Assembly: GCA_964472315.1 (NCBI GenBank)
Contig: CAYYJS010000029.1
Span: 1 to 40,864, forward strand
DNA: 40,864 bases
From: CAYYJS01 sp964472315
GTDB lineage: Bacteria > Verrucomicrobiota > Kiritimatiellia > UBA8416
Reading direction: 5' to 3'
The stretch's first letter is position 1; each line of letters begins with the position of its first letter. The translations under genes and the position numbers were made by a program. Below, one piece after another: positions 33,800 to 40,864 of the stretch. The notes beneath the pieces were generated by a model. It had not been told where the DNA came from and ran no database searches. It was given only the letters and a program-made list of their open reading frames with translations.

Positions 33800-36700
33800 C
33801 TACGGCTCCCGGTTCTTCATCTCGATCTTCATCAGCCACTGGCGGACGGCGTCGGCATCGTCGCCGTGCGGACGGAGCTTGAGATACCGGCGGTAATGCA
33901 TGGCCGCCTTGTCGGTGTTCTTCAACTCGTCGTCGTAGAGAATCGCCAGGTTGTAATGCACATCGGCGTCGGACGAGTCGAGTTCGAGCGCATGCAGATA
34001 CTCGGTCTCGGCGGCGGGGAATTTTCCTTCGCGGGCATAGACGGCCGCCATGTTGTAGTGCATGTCGCGCTTCTCTTTCGCGTTGAGTTGCGTCATGTCA
34101 TCGCGGGCGGTCTGCAACACCTCGGCCACGCGCTCCGCCTTGGCCAGCCGGTGCTCCCGGCGCTCGATCTCGGTCCGCATGGCCTGGATCGTCGTTTCCT
34201 GCTCGGCCAGCCGCTTCTCATGTTCCATCTTTGCCGCTTCCATCGCGGCAATCTTCCGCTCAAGGTCCGGTATCTGCACCATGAACTTCTCGATCAACCC
34301 GCGTTGTTCCTCTTCGCGCTGGCGAGCTTCGTCGAGTTCCTTCCGCAGTTCCTCGCGATTCCTTTCCGCGGTGGCCATACGTCCATCGAAAGCATCCACG
34401 CTGCGGGTCGTTTTCGTCAATTCCTTATCCAGCCGTTCGCGTTCGATCTCGGTCTGCACGAGCTTTTCGCGGAGCAATACGTTCGCCTGTTCGACTTGCT
34501 TGAAGAGATCCGAGTCCCGTTTGATCTCCGCCTTGCGCTCCTCCAGTTTCGCGACTTCGCCCCGCATGCGCGTATTCTCGGCGCGCAGCTCATCCGCCTC
34601 GGCGACCAGCGCTTTAAGCGTCGCCTGCGCCGTATCGCGCTCGCCGCTCGCCGCGCCAAGCTGCTTCGCCAGTTCGGCTTTCTCTCGTTCCCACGTCTCG
34701 CGCGTCTTCGCCATTTCCTGGTTGTAGCCGTCGAGCTTGCTCTGCAGGTGGGTCATATCCAGCGTCATCCGGTCAACCTGCTGCTGAAGCGTCGTCGATG
34801 CCGCAAGCGCCTTATCCCGTTCGGCGACGGCATCGGCCAGTTGCTGCCGCAGCGCCGTCGATTCGCCGGTGCCGGTCTGCGCGAGGGCCTCCAACCGGGC
34901 GGCATCGGCCTTCAGTTGGGCAAGCGTCGCCGACTGCGTCTCGGCGGTCTCCCGGTGACGGTCACGCTCCACCGACACGCCGGCGAGCGCTTCGCGCAAC
35001 TCGGCCACTTCGGCCACCAACCCGGCCTGGGCCTGGTTCGTGCCATCGCCAGGCGCGACCACGTTCGCCCTCAACCGGGCGACCAGCAGATCGAGTTCCT
35101 CGACTTTACGCAGGGCCGCGTCGCCTTCGCCGCGCAACCGGTCACGCTCCGCGCCGATCGTCTTCACCTGCGCCTCCAACGCGCTCATTCGATCGGCCCA
35201 AACTTTCTCGGCCTCGTCACGCGGCAACTCCCGCATCGCCTTGATCTCCGCCTCCAACTTCACGACATCCTGCCGGAGCGCCGCCTTCTCGGTCTCCAAG
35301 AGCATCGCCTTATCGCGTAGCGCCGTCCACTCGGCGCTATCGGCCGAACGTTCGGGCCCGCGTTGCCGCGTCTCGGCGAGGGACTTCCGGGCGGCGTCGA
35401 TATCGGCCTCGAGCGCGCGGTTGCGAGCCTGCGTCTCGGCTACCTCGACGAGCAGCTTGTCCATCGCGATCTTGCTCTGGGAGTCGACGGTCCGCAGGCG
35501 CGTCGTTTCCGCCTCCAGTTCCGTCTGCTTCGCCTGCTGCCGCTGCATTTCCACGTCACGTCGCCCGGCCTCGGCCACGAGTTCGTCGCGTGTCTTGATC
35601 GCCTCCCGCCAGTCGCGCTCCAGACGTTTCACGTCTTCCTTCAGCGTCGCATTGTCACGCGTCAGCGCCGCGATCTGGTTCGACTTCTCCTGCAGGTCGG
35701 CGTGCGTCGAAGTCTCGGCCGTCTGCATCTGGTTACGGACGACCTCCAGTTGACGCTCGGCGTCCGCCAACTTGCCCAACAACTCGTCCACCGATTTCTT
35801 GCGCTGTTCCTCGGTTCGCCGAAGCTTGGCGTTCACCACGTCCAACTCTTCGACCTGGCCGCGCAGGGCCTGTGCTTCCGTCGTCCGCTGAGCCAGTTGT
35901 TCCGCGGTCGCGGTACGCTCGCCCCCAACCTCGGCCAAACGCTTTTCAAGGTCGGCGATCCTGTCGGTCAGCGAGGCGCGCTCCTCCGACAGCGTATCGG
36001 TGGCGACGTCCAACTTCCGTGACACGTCCAACGCCTCGTTCCGGGCTTGCGTCCGCTCGGACTCCAGTCGGGCCACCTTGCGCTCGAGATCGGCCAGCTT
36101 GCCGAGCAATTCGTCCATGGCCTGCTTGCGCTGGCTATCAGTCATCTGGATACGGTCCATCTGGGCCTGCAACGCCTGCTGCTTGCCGATTTCCGCACGA
36201 ATGTCGGCGCCGCGCGCCTCCACCTGCGCCACCAGGCCGTCACGCTCGCGCTCGAGGGCGGCGACGGTATTCCGCATATCGGCAACCTGCCCCATCAACA
36301 CCGCCTTCTCGCTCTCGACCCGGTCGGAGGCGGACAGCGCACCCTTGCGCGCGGCATCGGTCTTGTCCAGTTCGGCTTTCAACGCTTCGATCTGACGCCC
36401 GGCCTCGGCATTCTGGGCCTTCAGGTCGGCAAGCTGCTTGAACAGACCGTCCATCGTTTCCTTGCGCTGGATCTCGGTCGCCTGGATGTCCTCCATCGCC
36501 CGCTTGAGCTCGTGCACTTGCTTCTGCTGGTCGTTGCCGCCGTTGAACATCTTCTCGAAGTCCGCTTTCGCGTGCGCGAGGTCGGCATCGGCCTTGACAA
36601 GGCGGGCACGGATGTCCTCCACCTGTCCTTTGAGAATCGCGTTCTCGTCCTCGAGGTTGCGCCGATGGGCTTCGAGTTCCTCGATCATGGCTTTGTCGGC

Positions 36701-37216
36701 CGTGCGGGCATCGCCGTTCCCGGATGCGCCTGCCTTGCGCTGGAGTTCCACAACCTGCTTTTCGGCGGCAGCCAACCGCTCCAGCAGATTGTCCACGGTT
36801 TTCTGACGCTGTCCGGCGGTCGCCGCGACCGAGTCGACCTCGGCGGCCAGCTTGTCGTTGGCCGTGCGCCGAGCCTCAAGATCGCCATCCATCCGCTTGA
36901 GTTCGTCCTGCAGACGCGTGTTCTCGCCGGCGGCCTGACTAAGCTGTCGCCGCAGTTCCTGAACATCCGTCCGGGACTCCTCGATGCCGACGCCTGACTG
37001 GGCAAGCTGGGCAATCTCGCCTTTCAGCCGCGCCACGTCGGCCTTCAACCGCGTGTTTTCCTGGCGGGCATCGGCCAGTTGCACGTCCAATAGCGCCACC
37101 TCGTCGGGAGCGACCGAAGCCGGACCGGCAACGTCCTGCGCCCGAACGGCAACGGCTGTCATGATCGCGATCGCAACCCGGATTCCCCATCGTGATGCTG
37201 CGTTTCGTCTATTCAT
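33800..37216 (-). CDS. Exported giant coiled-coil protein with C-terminal TPR
   Basis: This 1138-residue protein starts at MNRRNAASRWG with a signal peptide ending near AVRAQD. An almost unbroken heptad-rich coiled coil covers about 30-1030. It has internal near-repeats marked by KRKAMDELLGKLADLERKV-like phrases (RQKTVDNLLERL, QRKETMDGLFKQLADL, QRKKSVDELLGKLADAE). At the end are about two and a half TPR units (MHYNMAAVYAREGKFPAAE, VHYNLAILYDDELKNTDKA). A fully extended coil of this length would be on the order of 140 nm, enough to span or line the periplasm. It lies right after the secretin gene (70 bases), suggesting a periplasmic scaffold or tether of the secretion channel. Not a known T2SS subunit; function inferred. 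Confidence 0.82.
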   Translation of the reverse strand: MNRRNAASRWGIRVAIAIMTAVAVRAQDVAGPASVAPDEVALLDVQLADARQENTRLKADVARLKGEIAQLAQSGVGIEESRTDVQELRRQLSQAAGENTRLQDELKRMDGDLEARRTANDKLAAEVDSVAATAGQRQKTVDNLLERLAAAEKQVVELQRKAGASGNGDARTADKAMIEELEAHRRNLEDENAILKGQVEDIRARLVKADADLAHAKADFEKMFNGGNDQQKQVHELKRAMEDIQATEIQRKETMDGLFKQLADLKAQNAEAGRQIEALKAELDKTDAARKGALSASDRVESEKAVLMGQVADMRNTVAALERERDGLVAQVEARGADIRAEIGKQQALQAQMDRIQMTDSQRKQAMDELLGKLADLERKVARLESERTQARNEALDVSRKLDVATDTLSEERASLTDRIADLEKRLAEVGGERTATAEQLAQRTTEAQALRGQVEELDVVNAKLRRTEEQRKKSVDELLGKLADAERQLEVVRNQMQTAETSTHADLQEKSNQIAALTRDNATLKEDVKRLERDWREAIKTRDELVAEAGRRDVEMQRQQAKQTELEAETTRLRTVDSQSKIAMDKLLVEVAETQARNRALEADIDAARKSLAETRQRGPERSADSAEWTALRDKAMLLETEKAALRQDVVKLEAEIKAMRELPRDEAEKVWADRMSALEAQVKTIGAERDRLRGEGDAALRKVEELDLLVARLRANVVAPGDGTNQAQAGLVAEVAELREALAGVSVERDRHRETAETQSATLAQLKADAARLEALAQTGTGESTALRQQLADAVAERDKALAASTTLQQQVDRMTLDMTHLQSKLDGYNQEMAKTRETWEREKAELAKQLGAASGERDTAQATLKALVAEADELRAENTRMRGEVAKLEERKAEIKRDSDLFKQVEQANVLLREKLVQTEIERERLDKELTKTTRSVDAFDGRMATAERNREELRKELDEARQREEEQRGLIEKFMVQIPDLERKIAAMEAAKMEHEKRLAEQETTIQAMRTEIERREHRLAKAERVAEVLQTARDDMTQLNAKEKRDMHYNMAAVYAREGKFPAAETEYLHALELDSSDADVHYNLAILYDDELKNTDKAAMHYRRYLKLRPHGDDADAVRQWLMKIEMKNREP

Positions 37217-37286
37217 AGCTCCATTCAACCAAATGGCCCCCTCCGCTAACCGTCGCACCAGGATCTCCCGCCACCCCCGTCGGAAG

Positions 37287-38927
37287 CTACCGCAGAGGTT
37301 TCAACTTCTTGTCCGCCTCAGGGCCGGCCGCACGCAACGGTTTCGGCCGCTTCTTCATGTCATTCATCCGCAGAAACGCCTGTTCTCCCGTAATGATACG
37401 CGGCGTCAGGAACACGATCAGTTCGTTGCTGTCGACCTCCTCGCGCCGGGTCCGGAACAGCACGCCCAACAGGGGTATCTGCCCCAACAGAGGAATGCGA
37501 CTCTCGATGTCCCGCTTCACGTTGTCGATCATCCCGGCGATAATGATGGTCTCGGCATCCTTGATCATCACACTGGTCTCGGCCACGGAACGCCGCACGA
37601 TCGGCACCGTGCGGAACGCTTCGTAGTTGCCGATCACGGAACTGACCTCGGGACGGATATCCATGCTGATCAGATTGTCGTCGTTGATCCGCGGCGAGAC
37701 GCCCAGGCTGACGCCAACTTCAATGAAGTGGATCGATTCGCCGACCACGTTGGTGGAGCCGCTCTCGAGTTGGGCCTCCGCGTACGGCTGATCGGTAATC
37801 ACCTTGATGGATGCTTCCGCACCGTCCACCACCGCCACATGCGGATTGGAGAGCACTTTCGTCTCGCCCACGGACTTGAGCGCTTCGAGCACGACGTTCA
37901 GGTCCCCGCCGGCGGCGATCGTGTTGTAGGTGACGGTTCCCGACGGGGCGCGCACATCCCCCCCGATCACCGACAGCGCCGTCGGCGAAGCGGCCGTACG
38001 CAACGAGAACCGGGGGTCCAGTCCCTGAAAAACGTGGTTCCAGTTCACCCCCATCCGGAAGTCGTCAATCAGCGATACCTGAACGATCTTGGCCTCGATG
38101 AACACCTGTCGCGGCCGTTGATCGAATAAACTGACGAGCCGTTCGACATCACGCATCTTGTGCGGAAGATCGGTCACGCTGAGCGTCCGCGAGCGGGCAT
38201 CGGAATGTAGGGTGCCGACTTCCTTGGTGAGCATGGCCGCTACTTCGGTCTGTACCGTGGCCACCTCCGCGTATTGCAGCCGGAACTCGCGGGTCTCGGT
38301 CGGCAGCAGCCGGTTCAGCGTCGGGATGTCCGCCTTGCGGATAATGTCGCGCATCTCCGCGATCTTTTCGGGCGTGTCGATCAGGATCAACGTGCCCGTC
38401 AGCGGATCGGAGACCACGGTGCCGATCGTGCTCTTGACGGGCCCGAGCATCGCGGCCACGCGCACCGGATCGGCATAGGTGAGGGACTCGTAGGTGACCT
38501 GCTTCTGGTCGTAGAAGCTGCGTCCGTACAGCGTGCGGTACTCGCTGTCGGTCATAATCGAGATGATCCCGCCCTTGACGACATACGCCAGGTTGTTGAC
38601 GGTCAGGACGACTTCGAGCGCATCCTCGACGCTGACGTCATCGAATTTCAGCCGCGTCGACAGCCCCTGCACGCCCTTGCCGATGACGATGTTCCGGATG
38701 CCGCCGCGATGCGTCAGGAACTGGATGAGTTGGACCACGTCCCAGGCATCGAAGGCATTCAGGTTCACACGCTCCGAAAGACCGGGGATGTTGTAATCGC
38801 GCAACCGTTGAGGTTCCACGCTGATGCTGGACGAAACACCCGCATCGGAAACCCCCGCCTCCACCGCTGCATGGGCCGTACACGCCAGCAAACATACGAA
38901 CGTCATGAAGCAGCAGTATCGGTACAT
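37287..38927 (-). CDS. gspD: Secretin GspD/PilQ
   Basis: This 546-residue protein has a signal sequence (CCFMTFVCLLACTAHA; the LLAC could also serve as a lipobox). N-domains follow: VNLNAFDAWDVVQLIQFLT...VNNLAYVVKGGIISI (STN/N0-like) and two N1-type KH folds (TREFRLQYAEVATVQTEV, VFIEAKIVQVSLID). The secretin core is at about 260-520: VLSNPHVAVVDGAEASI, VGVSLGVSPRIN, AGMIDNVKRDIESRIPLLGQIPLLG (split here as two motifs, AGMIDN and IPLLGQIPLLG) and ELIVFLTPRII. This outer-membrane channel completes the T2SS. AGGAAGGCG precedes the start. The C-terminal tail is Lys/Arg-rich (KKRPKPLR repeated), possibly a pilotin-binding site. Confidence 0.95.
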   Translation of the reverse strand: MYRYCCFMTFVCLLACTAHAAVEAGVSDAGVSSSISVEPQRLRDYNIPGLSERVNLNAFDAWDVVQLIQFLTHRGGIRNIVIGKGVQGLSTRLKFDDVSVEDALEVVLTVNNLAYVVKGGIISIMTDSEYRTLYGRSFYDQKQVTYESLTYADPVRVAAMLGPVKSTIGTVVSDPLTGTLILIDTPEKIAEMRDIIRKADIPTLNRLLPTETREFRLQYAEVATVQTEVAAMLTKEVGTLHSDARSRTLSVTDLPHKMRDVERLVSLFDQRPRQVFIEAKIVQVSLIDDFRMGVNWNHVFQGLDPRFSLRTAASPTALSVIGGDVRAPSGTVTYNTIAAGGDLNVVLEALKSVGETKVLSNPHVAVVDGAEASIKVITDQPYAEAQLESGSTNVVGESIHFIEVGVSLGVSPRINDDNLISMDIRPEVSSVIGNYEAFRTVPIVRRSVAETSVMIKDAETIIIAGMIDNVKRDIESRIPLLGQIPLLGVLFRTRREEVDSNELIVFLTPRIITGEQAFLRMNDMKKRPKPLRAAGPEADKKLKPLR

Positions 38928-38974
38928 CGCCTTCCTCGCTGTCGTTCTTGCTCTGGTCGCGGGGGCTGCCGCGC

Positions 38975-39646
38975 TCATTTCTTGAAGTTCATCCTGGTGT
39001 CACCCGAGGCAAACACGATTTCCTCGCCGGAAACCGACTCGACCGACACGGCCTCGGTCTCAATCACCAGCGATTGGCCAATTGATAGAAAATGCATGAG
39101 ATTCTTTTTGTTGTCCACCACAATCGCTTCGCTGATCTGCCGCGACTGACCGTCCGCCCCCAAGCGCTCCACGGTGGAGATGCCCATCATGCGGAAATTG
39201 TCCCGAATGTAGGCGCGCCAGCCCTTCCAATACTCGTCGCTCCCCGGATCGGGCGGCTTCTCCGTTTCGCCCGGCTTGCCGAACACGCGGCGCTTCGCAA
39301 ACGCATCGACGGTATCCCCGATGCGCGGCGCCTCCATCACGCCGCCATCCCCGAGGAATCCCGGTTCGACGGTCGCGGGTGGCGGCTCGCGAACGGGGAT
39401 GTTGGCATAGATCTCATACCCGGCGCCGGCCACCAGTGCCGCCGCGAGTACGCTCAGTCCCCGCGCCAGCGCCATCAACCGCAGCGCGGCCCCGACACGC
39501 GAGACGGCGGCGGGAGGAACGCCGGGAGCATCGTCCGTCAGCGCTTGCGTTCCACCCGGCGCCTCGCCGGGAGCCGGCGCGGCGCCACCCTTCTGGATGA
39601 CGCGAAGAAGCTTCTCTTCAGGTGTCAATTCGTTCTCCGTCGCCAT
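38975..39646 (-). CDS. GspC/PilP-like inner-membrane coupling protein
   Basis: This 223-residue protein has a cytoplasmic N-terminus of about 70 residues and one transmembrane helix (LSVLAAALVAGAGYEIYANI). A Pro-rich linker is followed by a small C-terminal beta domain with AIVVDNKKNLMHFLSIGQSL and IVFASGDTRMNFKK. The last phrase resembles the homology-region end of GspC/PilP, where the domain ends in a strand near the secretin N0 domain. Gene position, immediately before gspD, fits GspC. Identity is low and no PDZ domain is present, so a PilP-type relative is as likely. Start at MATENELT (39646) is preferred to the longer in-frame start at 39724 because the extension is low-complexity. Confidence 0.7.
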   Translation of the reverse strand: MATENELTPEEKLLRVIQKGGAAPAPGEAPGGTQALTDDAPGVPPAAVSRVGAALRLMALARGLSVLAAALVAGAGYEIYANIPVREPPPATVEPGFLGDGGVMEAPRIGDTVDAFAKRRVFGKPGETEKPPDPGSDEYWKGWRAYIRDNFRMMGISTVERLGADGQSRQISEAIVVDNKKNLMHFLSIGQSLVIETEAVSVESVSGEEIVFASGDTRMNFKK

Positions 39647-39741
39647 ACCTGAACCTGACCCGGATTCCCGGCTGAATATCCCGACGCCATCGCGCCGAAA
39701 CCAACTCCGCGGGGCCGCCTCCACGGTCGGTCCCGCACCCG

Positions 39742-40665
39742 CTACCCGTCGCCGCCAACCACCCGGAGGGCCGTTGCCTCATCGCCCTCGTCCGCCTCGG
39801 GCACGAGTACCCGCGCGGAATCGAGAATACCACGAAAATCGTCGGCTGCAATCTCTCTGTCGATGACACGCCGGACCAGACCTTCATCGACGGTTTGACG
39901 GTCATACATGACCATATGCTCCAGCACCTGATGACAGAGCATGTTCACCTTGCGGGGGTAACCGCCCGTGTGCGCGCAAATCCTCGCGATCGCGTCCGAC
40001 GTGAACATCGGACGCCCGGCCCGGCAACCGGCCTCGCGCAGGCGGTACTCGATCATCTCCCTCACCTCGCCTTCCGCCATCGGCTTGAGCATGATTTTGA
40101 GCGCAATCCGGTCCCAGAAATTGGGCATGTTGGCGATCCGCGGCAGCAGTTCCATCTGCCCCACGAGGACAAGCTGCAAAATCTTCGCATCGTTCGTCTC
40201 GTAGTTGAGGAGGATGCGCAGCAACTCCAGCACGAACTCGGGGAGAATCTGCGCCTCGTCGATCAGGAGGACAACGGTTCGGTTTTCCTCGACCCCCTGC
40301 TGGAAAAGGAACCGCTCGATCGCTTCCATGAGGTCGAGCGAGGTGGGCTGACGCGCCGGAATCGGCACGTGGAACAACGCCGCCATGCGTGACAGGAACT
40401 GCTTCTCGGTCCGAAAGAACGGATTGAGGATCATCCGAAACACGACATCCCGCTCTTCGCCGAGCGCCACCGAAAGCCGACGGCTCACCGTCGTCTTGCC
40501 GGTGCCGACGTCGCCAAGCACCACGCTGAGTCCCCGCTTGAGGGCAATCGCCACCTGCAGACGGCATAATGCGGCGAAATGCGCTTCGGACTTGTAGAAA
40601 AAGGAAGGGTCGGGACTCGTCGAGAAGGGCTCCCGCTCGAGACCTAACACCTTGTAGTAACTCAT
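39742..40665 (-). CDS. ExeA/GspA-like AAA+ ATPase
   Basis: This 307-residue protein begins MSYYKVLGLEREPFSTSPDP, the usual opening of the ExeA/GspA family. It has Walker A GDVGTGKTT at about 51-59, Walker B VVLLIDEAQ near 130-138, sensor 1 in LVLVGQMELL and a C-terminal lid with TGGYPRKVNMLCHQVLEH. In Aeromonas, ExeA with ExeB helps place the secretin in the cell envelope. No peptidoglycan-binding domain or transmembrane helix follows the ATPase domain here, so this is the short, cytoplasmic form also found beside exopolysaccharide and PEP-CTERM gene sets. First gene of the secretin operon, with its own good promoter upstream. Confidence 0.9.
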   Translation of the reverse strand: MSYYKVLGLEREPFSTSPDPSFFYKSEAHFAALCRLQVAIALKRGLSVVLGDVGTGKTTVSRRLSVALGEERDVVFRMILNPFFRTEKQFLSRMAALFHVPIPARQPTSLDLMEAIERFLFQQGVEENRTVVLLIDEAQILPEFVLELLRILLNYETNDAKILQLVLVGQMELLPRIANMPNFWDRIALKIMLKPMAEGEVREMIEYRLREAGCRAGRPMFTSDAIARICAHTGGYPRKVNMLCHQVLEHMVMYDRQTVDEGLVRRVIDREIAADDFRGILDSARVLVPEADEGDEATALRVVGGDG

Positions 40666-40733
40666 CGCCGGTCACTCCGCTCGCAGGCGCCGAAGGGTGA
40701 GACGTGCTCGCCTTCGGGCGACTATTTCGCGTG

Positions 40734-40762
40734 ACTATAGGGGAAACCCTTAGCCCGGTCAA
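40734..40762 (-). promoter_or_regulatory. Promoter of the ExeA-secretin operon with embedded palindrome (operator copy 2)
   Basis: On the minus strand: TTGACC (5 of 6; 40757-40762), exactly 17 bases, TATAGT (5 of 6; 40734-40739). This is the best sigma70-like promoter in the window. The spacer holds the core GGGTTTCCC, part of the 15-base palindrome at 40738-40752 that is nearly identical to the core at 3653-3675. A protein bound between the -35 and -10 would repress, or twist the spacer to activate. Confidence 0.6.
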
Positions 40763-40864
40763 ACGGAAACGCATCGGCAACGGAAAACGCAACAGTCTTG
40801 CGACGCGGGAGAACGGTGTTGAAGGTTGAGGGATTCGCGGCGGCGGGCCGCCCTCGGCAATGGC
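40763..40864. other. Right-hand window edge, no gene seen
   Basis: About 100 bases upstream of the operon promoter. I see no open frame with support. A GC-rich short inverted repeat near 40839-40852 could belong to a terminator of a gene beyond the window. Confidence 0.4.

Noticed and set aside
1..40864. tRNA, rRNA, riboswitch, CRISPR array, transposase or integrase
   Set aside because: Looked for on both strands by eye; none recognised. Small structured RNAs cannot be excluded without a covariance search.

Overview
The window looks like a chromosomal fragment (a metagenome-style scaffold with one 100-N join) from a high-GC Gram-negative bacterium of the PVC group, most likely Kiritimatiellota/Verrucomicrobiota. 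That placement is inferred from a PEP-CTERM surface protein, a giant secreted protein full of Asp-rich thrombospondin type 3 (TSP3) calcium repeats, a type II secretion system (T2SS) with a PilM-type assembly platform, and dispersed GC-rich palindromes. No 16S rRNA, tRNA or other phylogenetic marker is present.

Layout. 1-378: tandem repeat, REP-like palindrome and a terminator. 379-3601 (minus): three predicted exported proteins, one ending in a PEP-CTERM sorting signal. 3602-4309: intergenic region with a promoter/operator candidate, a nested cruciform-like repeat and a perfect 30-bp inverted repeat. 4310-22153 (minus): one tightly packed gene string of about 18 kb. In transcription order it encodes a duplicated-domain membrane-anchored protein; two alpha-like subunits, epsilon, c, a b-delta fusion, gamma and beta of a divergent F-type ATPase; GspE; GspF; a gluzincin-type peptidase; GspG, GspI, GspJ and GspK; a PilM/GspL-like protein; a PilO/GspM-like protein; and a MORN-repeat membrane protein. 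22386-31287 (minus): a lipoprotein followed by a 2711-residue calcium-repeat/beta-helix protein. 31440-33781 (plus): a histidine kinase and OmpR-type regulator. 33800-40665 (minus): an ExeA/GspA-like ATPase, a GspC-like protein, the secretin GspD and a 1138-residue coiled-coil/TPR protein.

How the genes fit together. The secretin block and the 18-kb string supply a nearly complete T2SS; GspH and the prepilin peptidase are not seen. The giant protein, lipoprotein and PEP-CTERM group are plausible surface cargo. The most unusual element is the F1-like ATPase inside the T2SS operon. It has two tandem alpha-like subunits, the second lacking the conserved arginine finger; a b-delta fusion; an epsilon without its C-terminal helical domain; a c subunit with the essential carboxylate; and no a subunit in the window. 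The beta stop and gspE start are 15 bases apart, so co-expression with the secretion genes is very likely. A rotary-ATPase-linked T2SS is an inference, not something the sequence proves. A near-identical palindrome lies in the promoter regions of both the ExeA-secretin operon and the exported-protein operon, suggesting a shared regulator.
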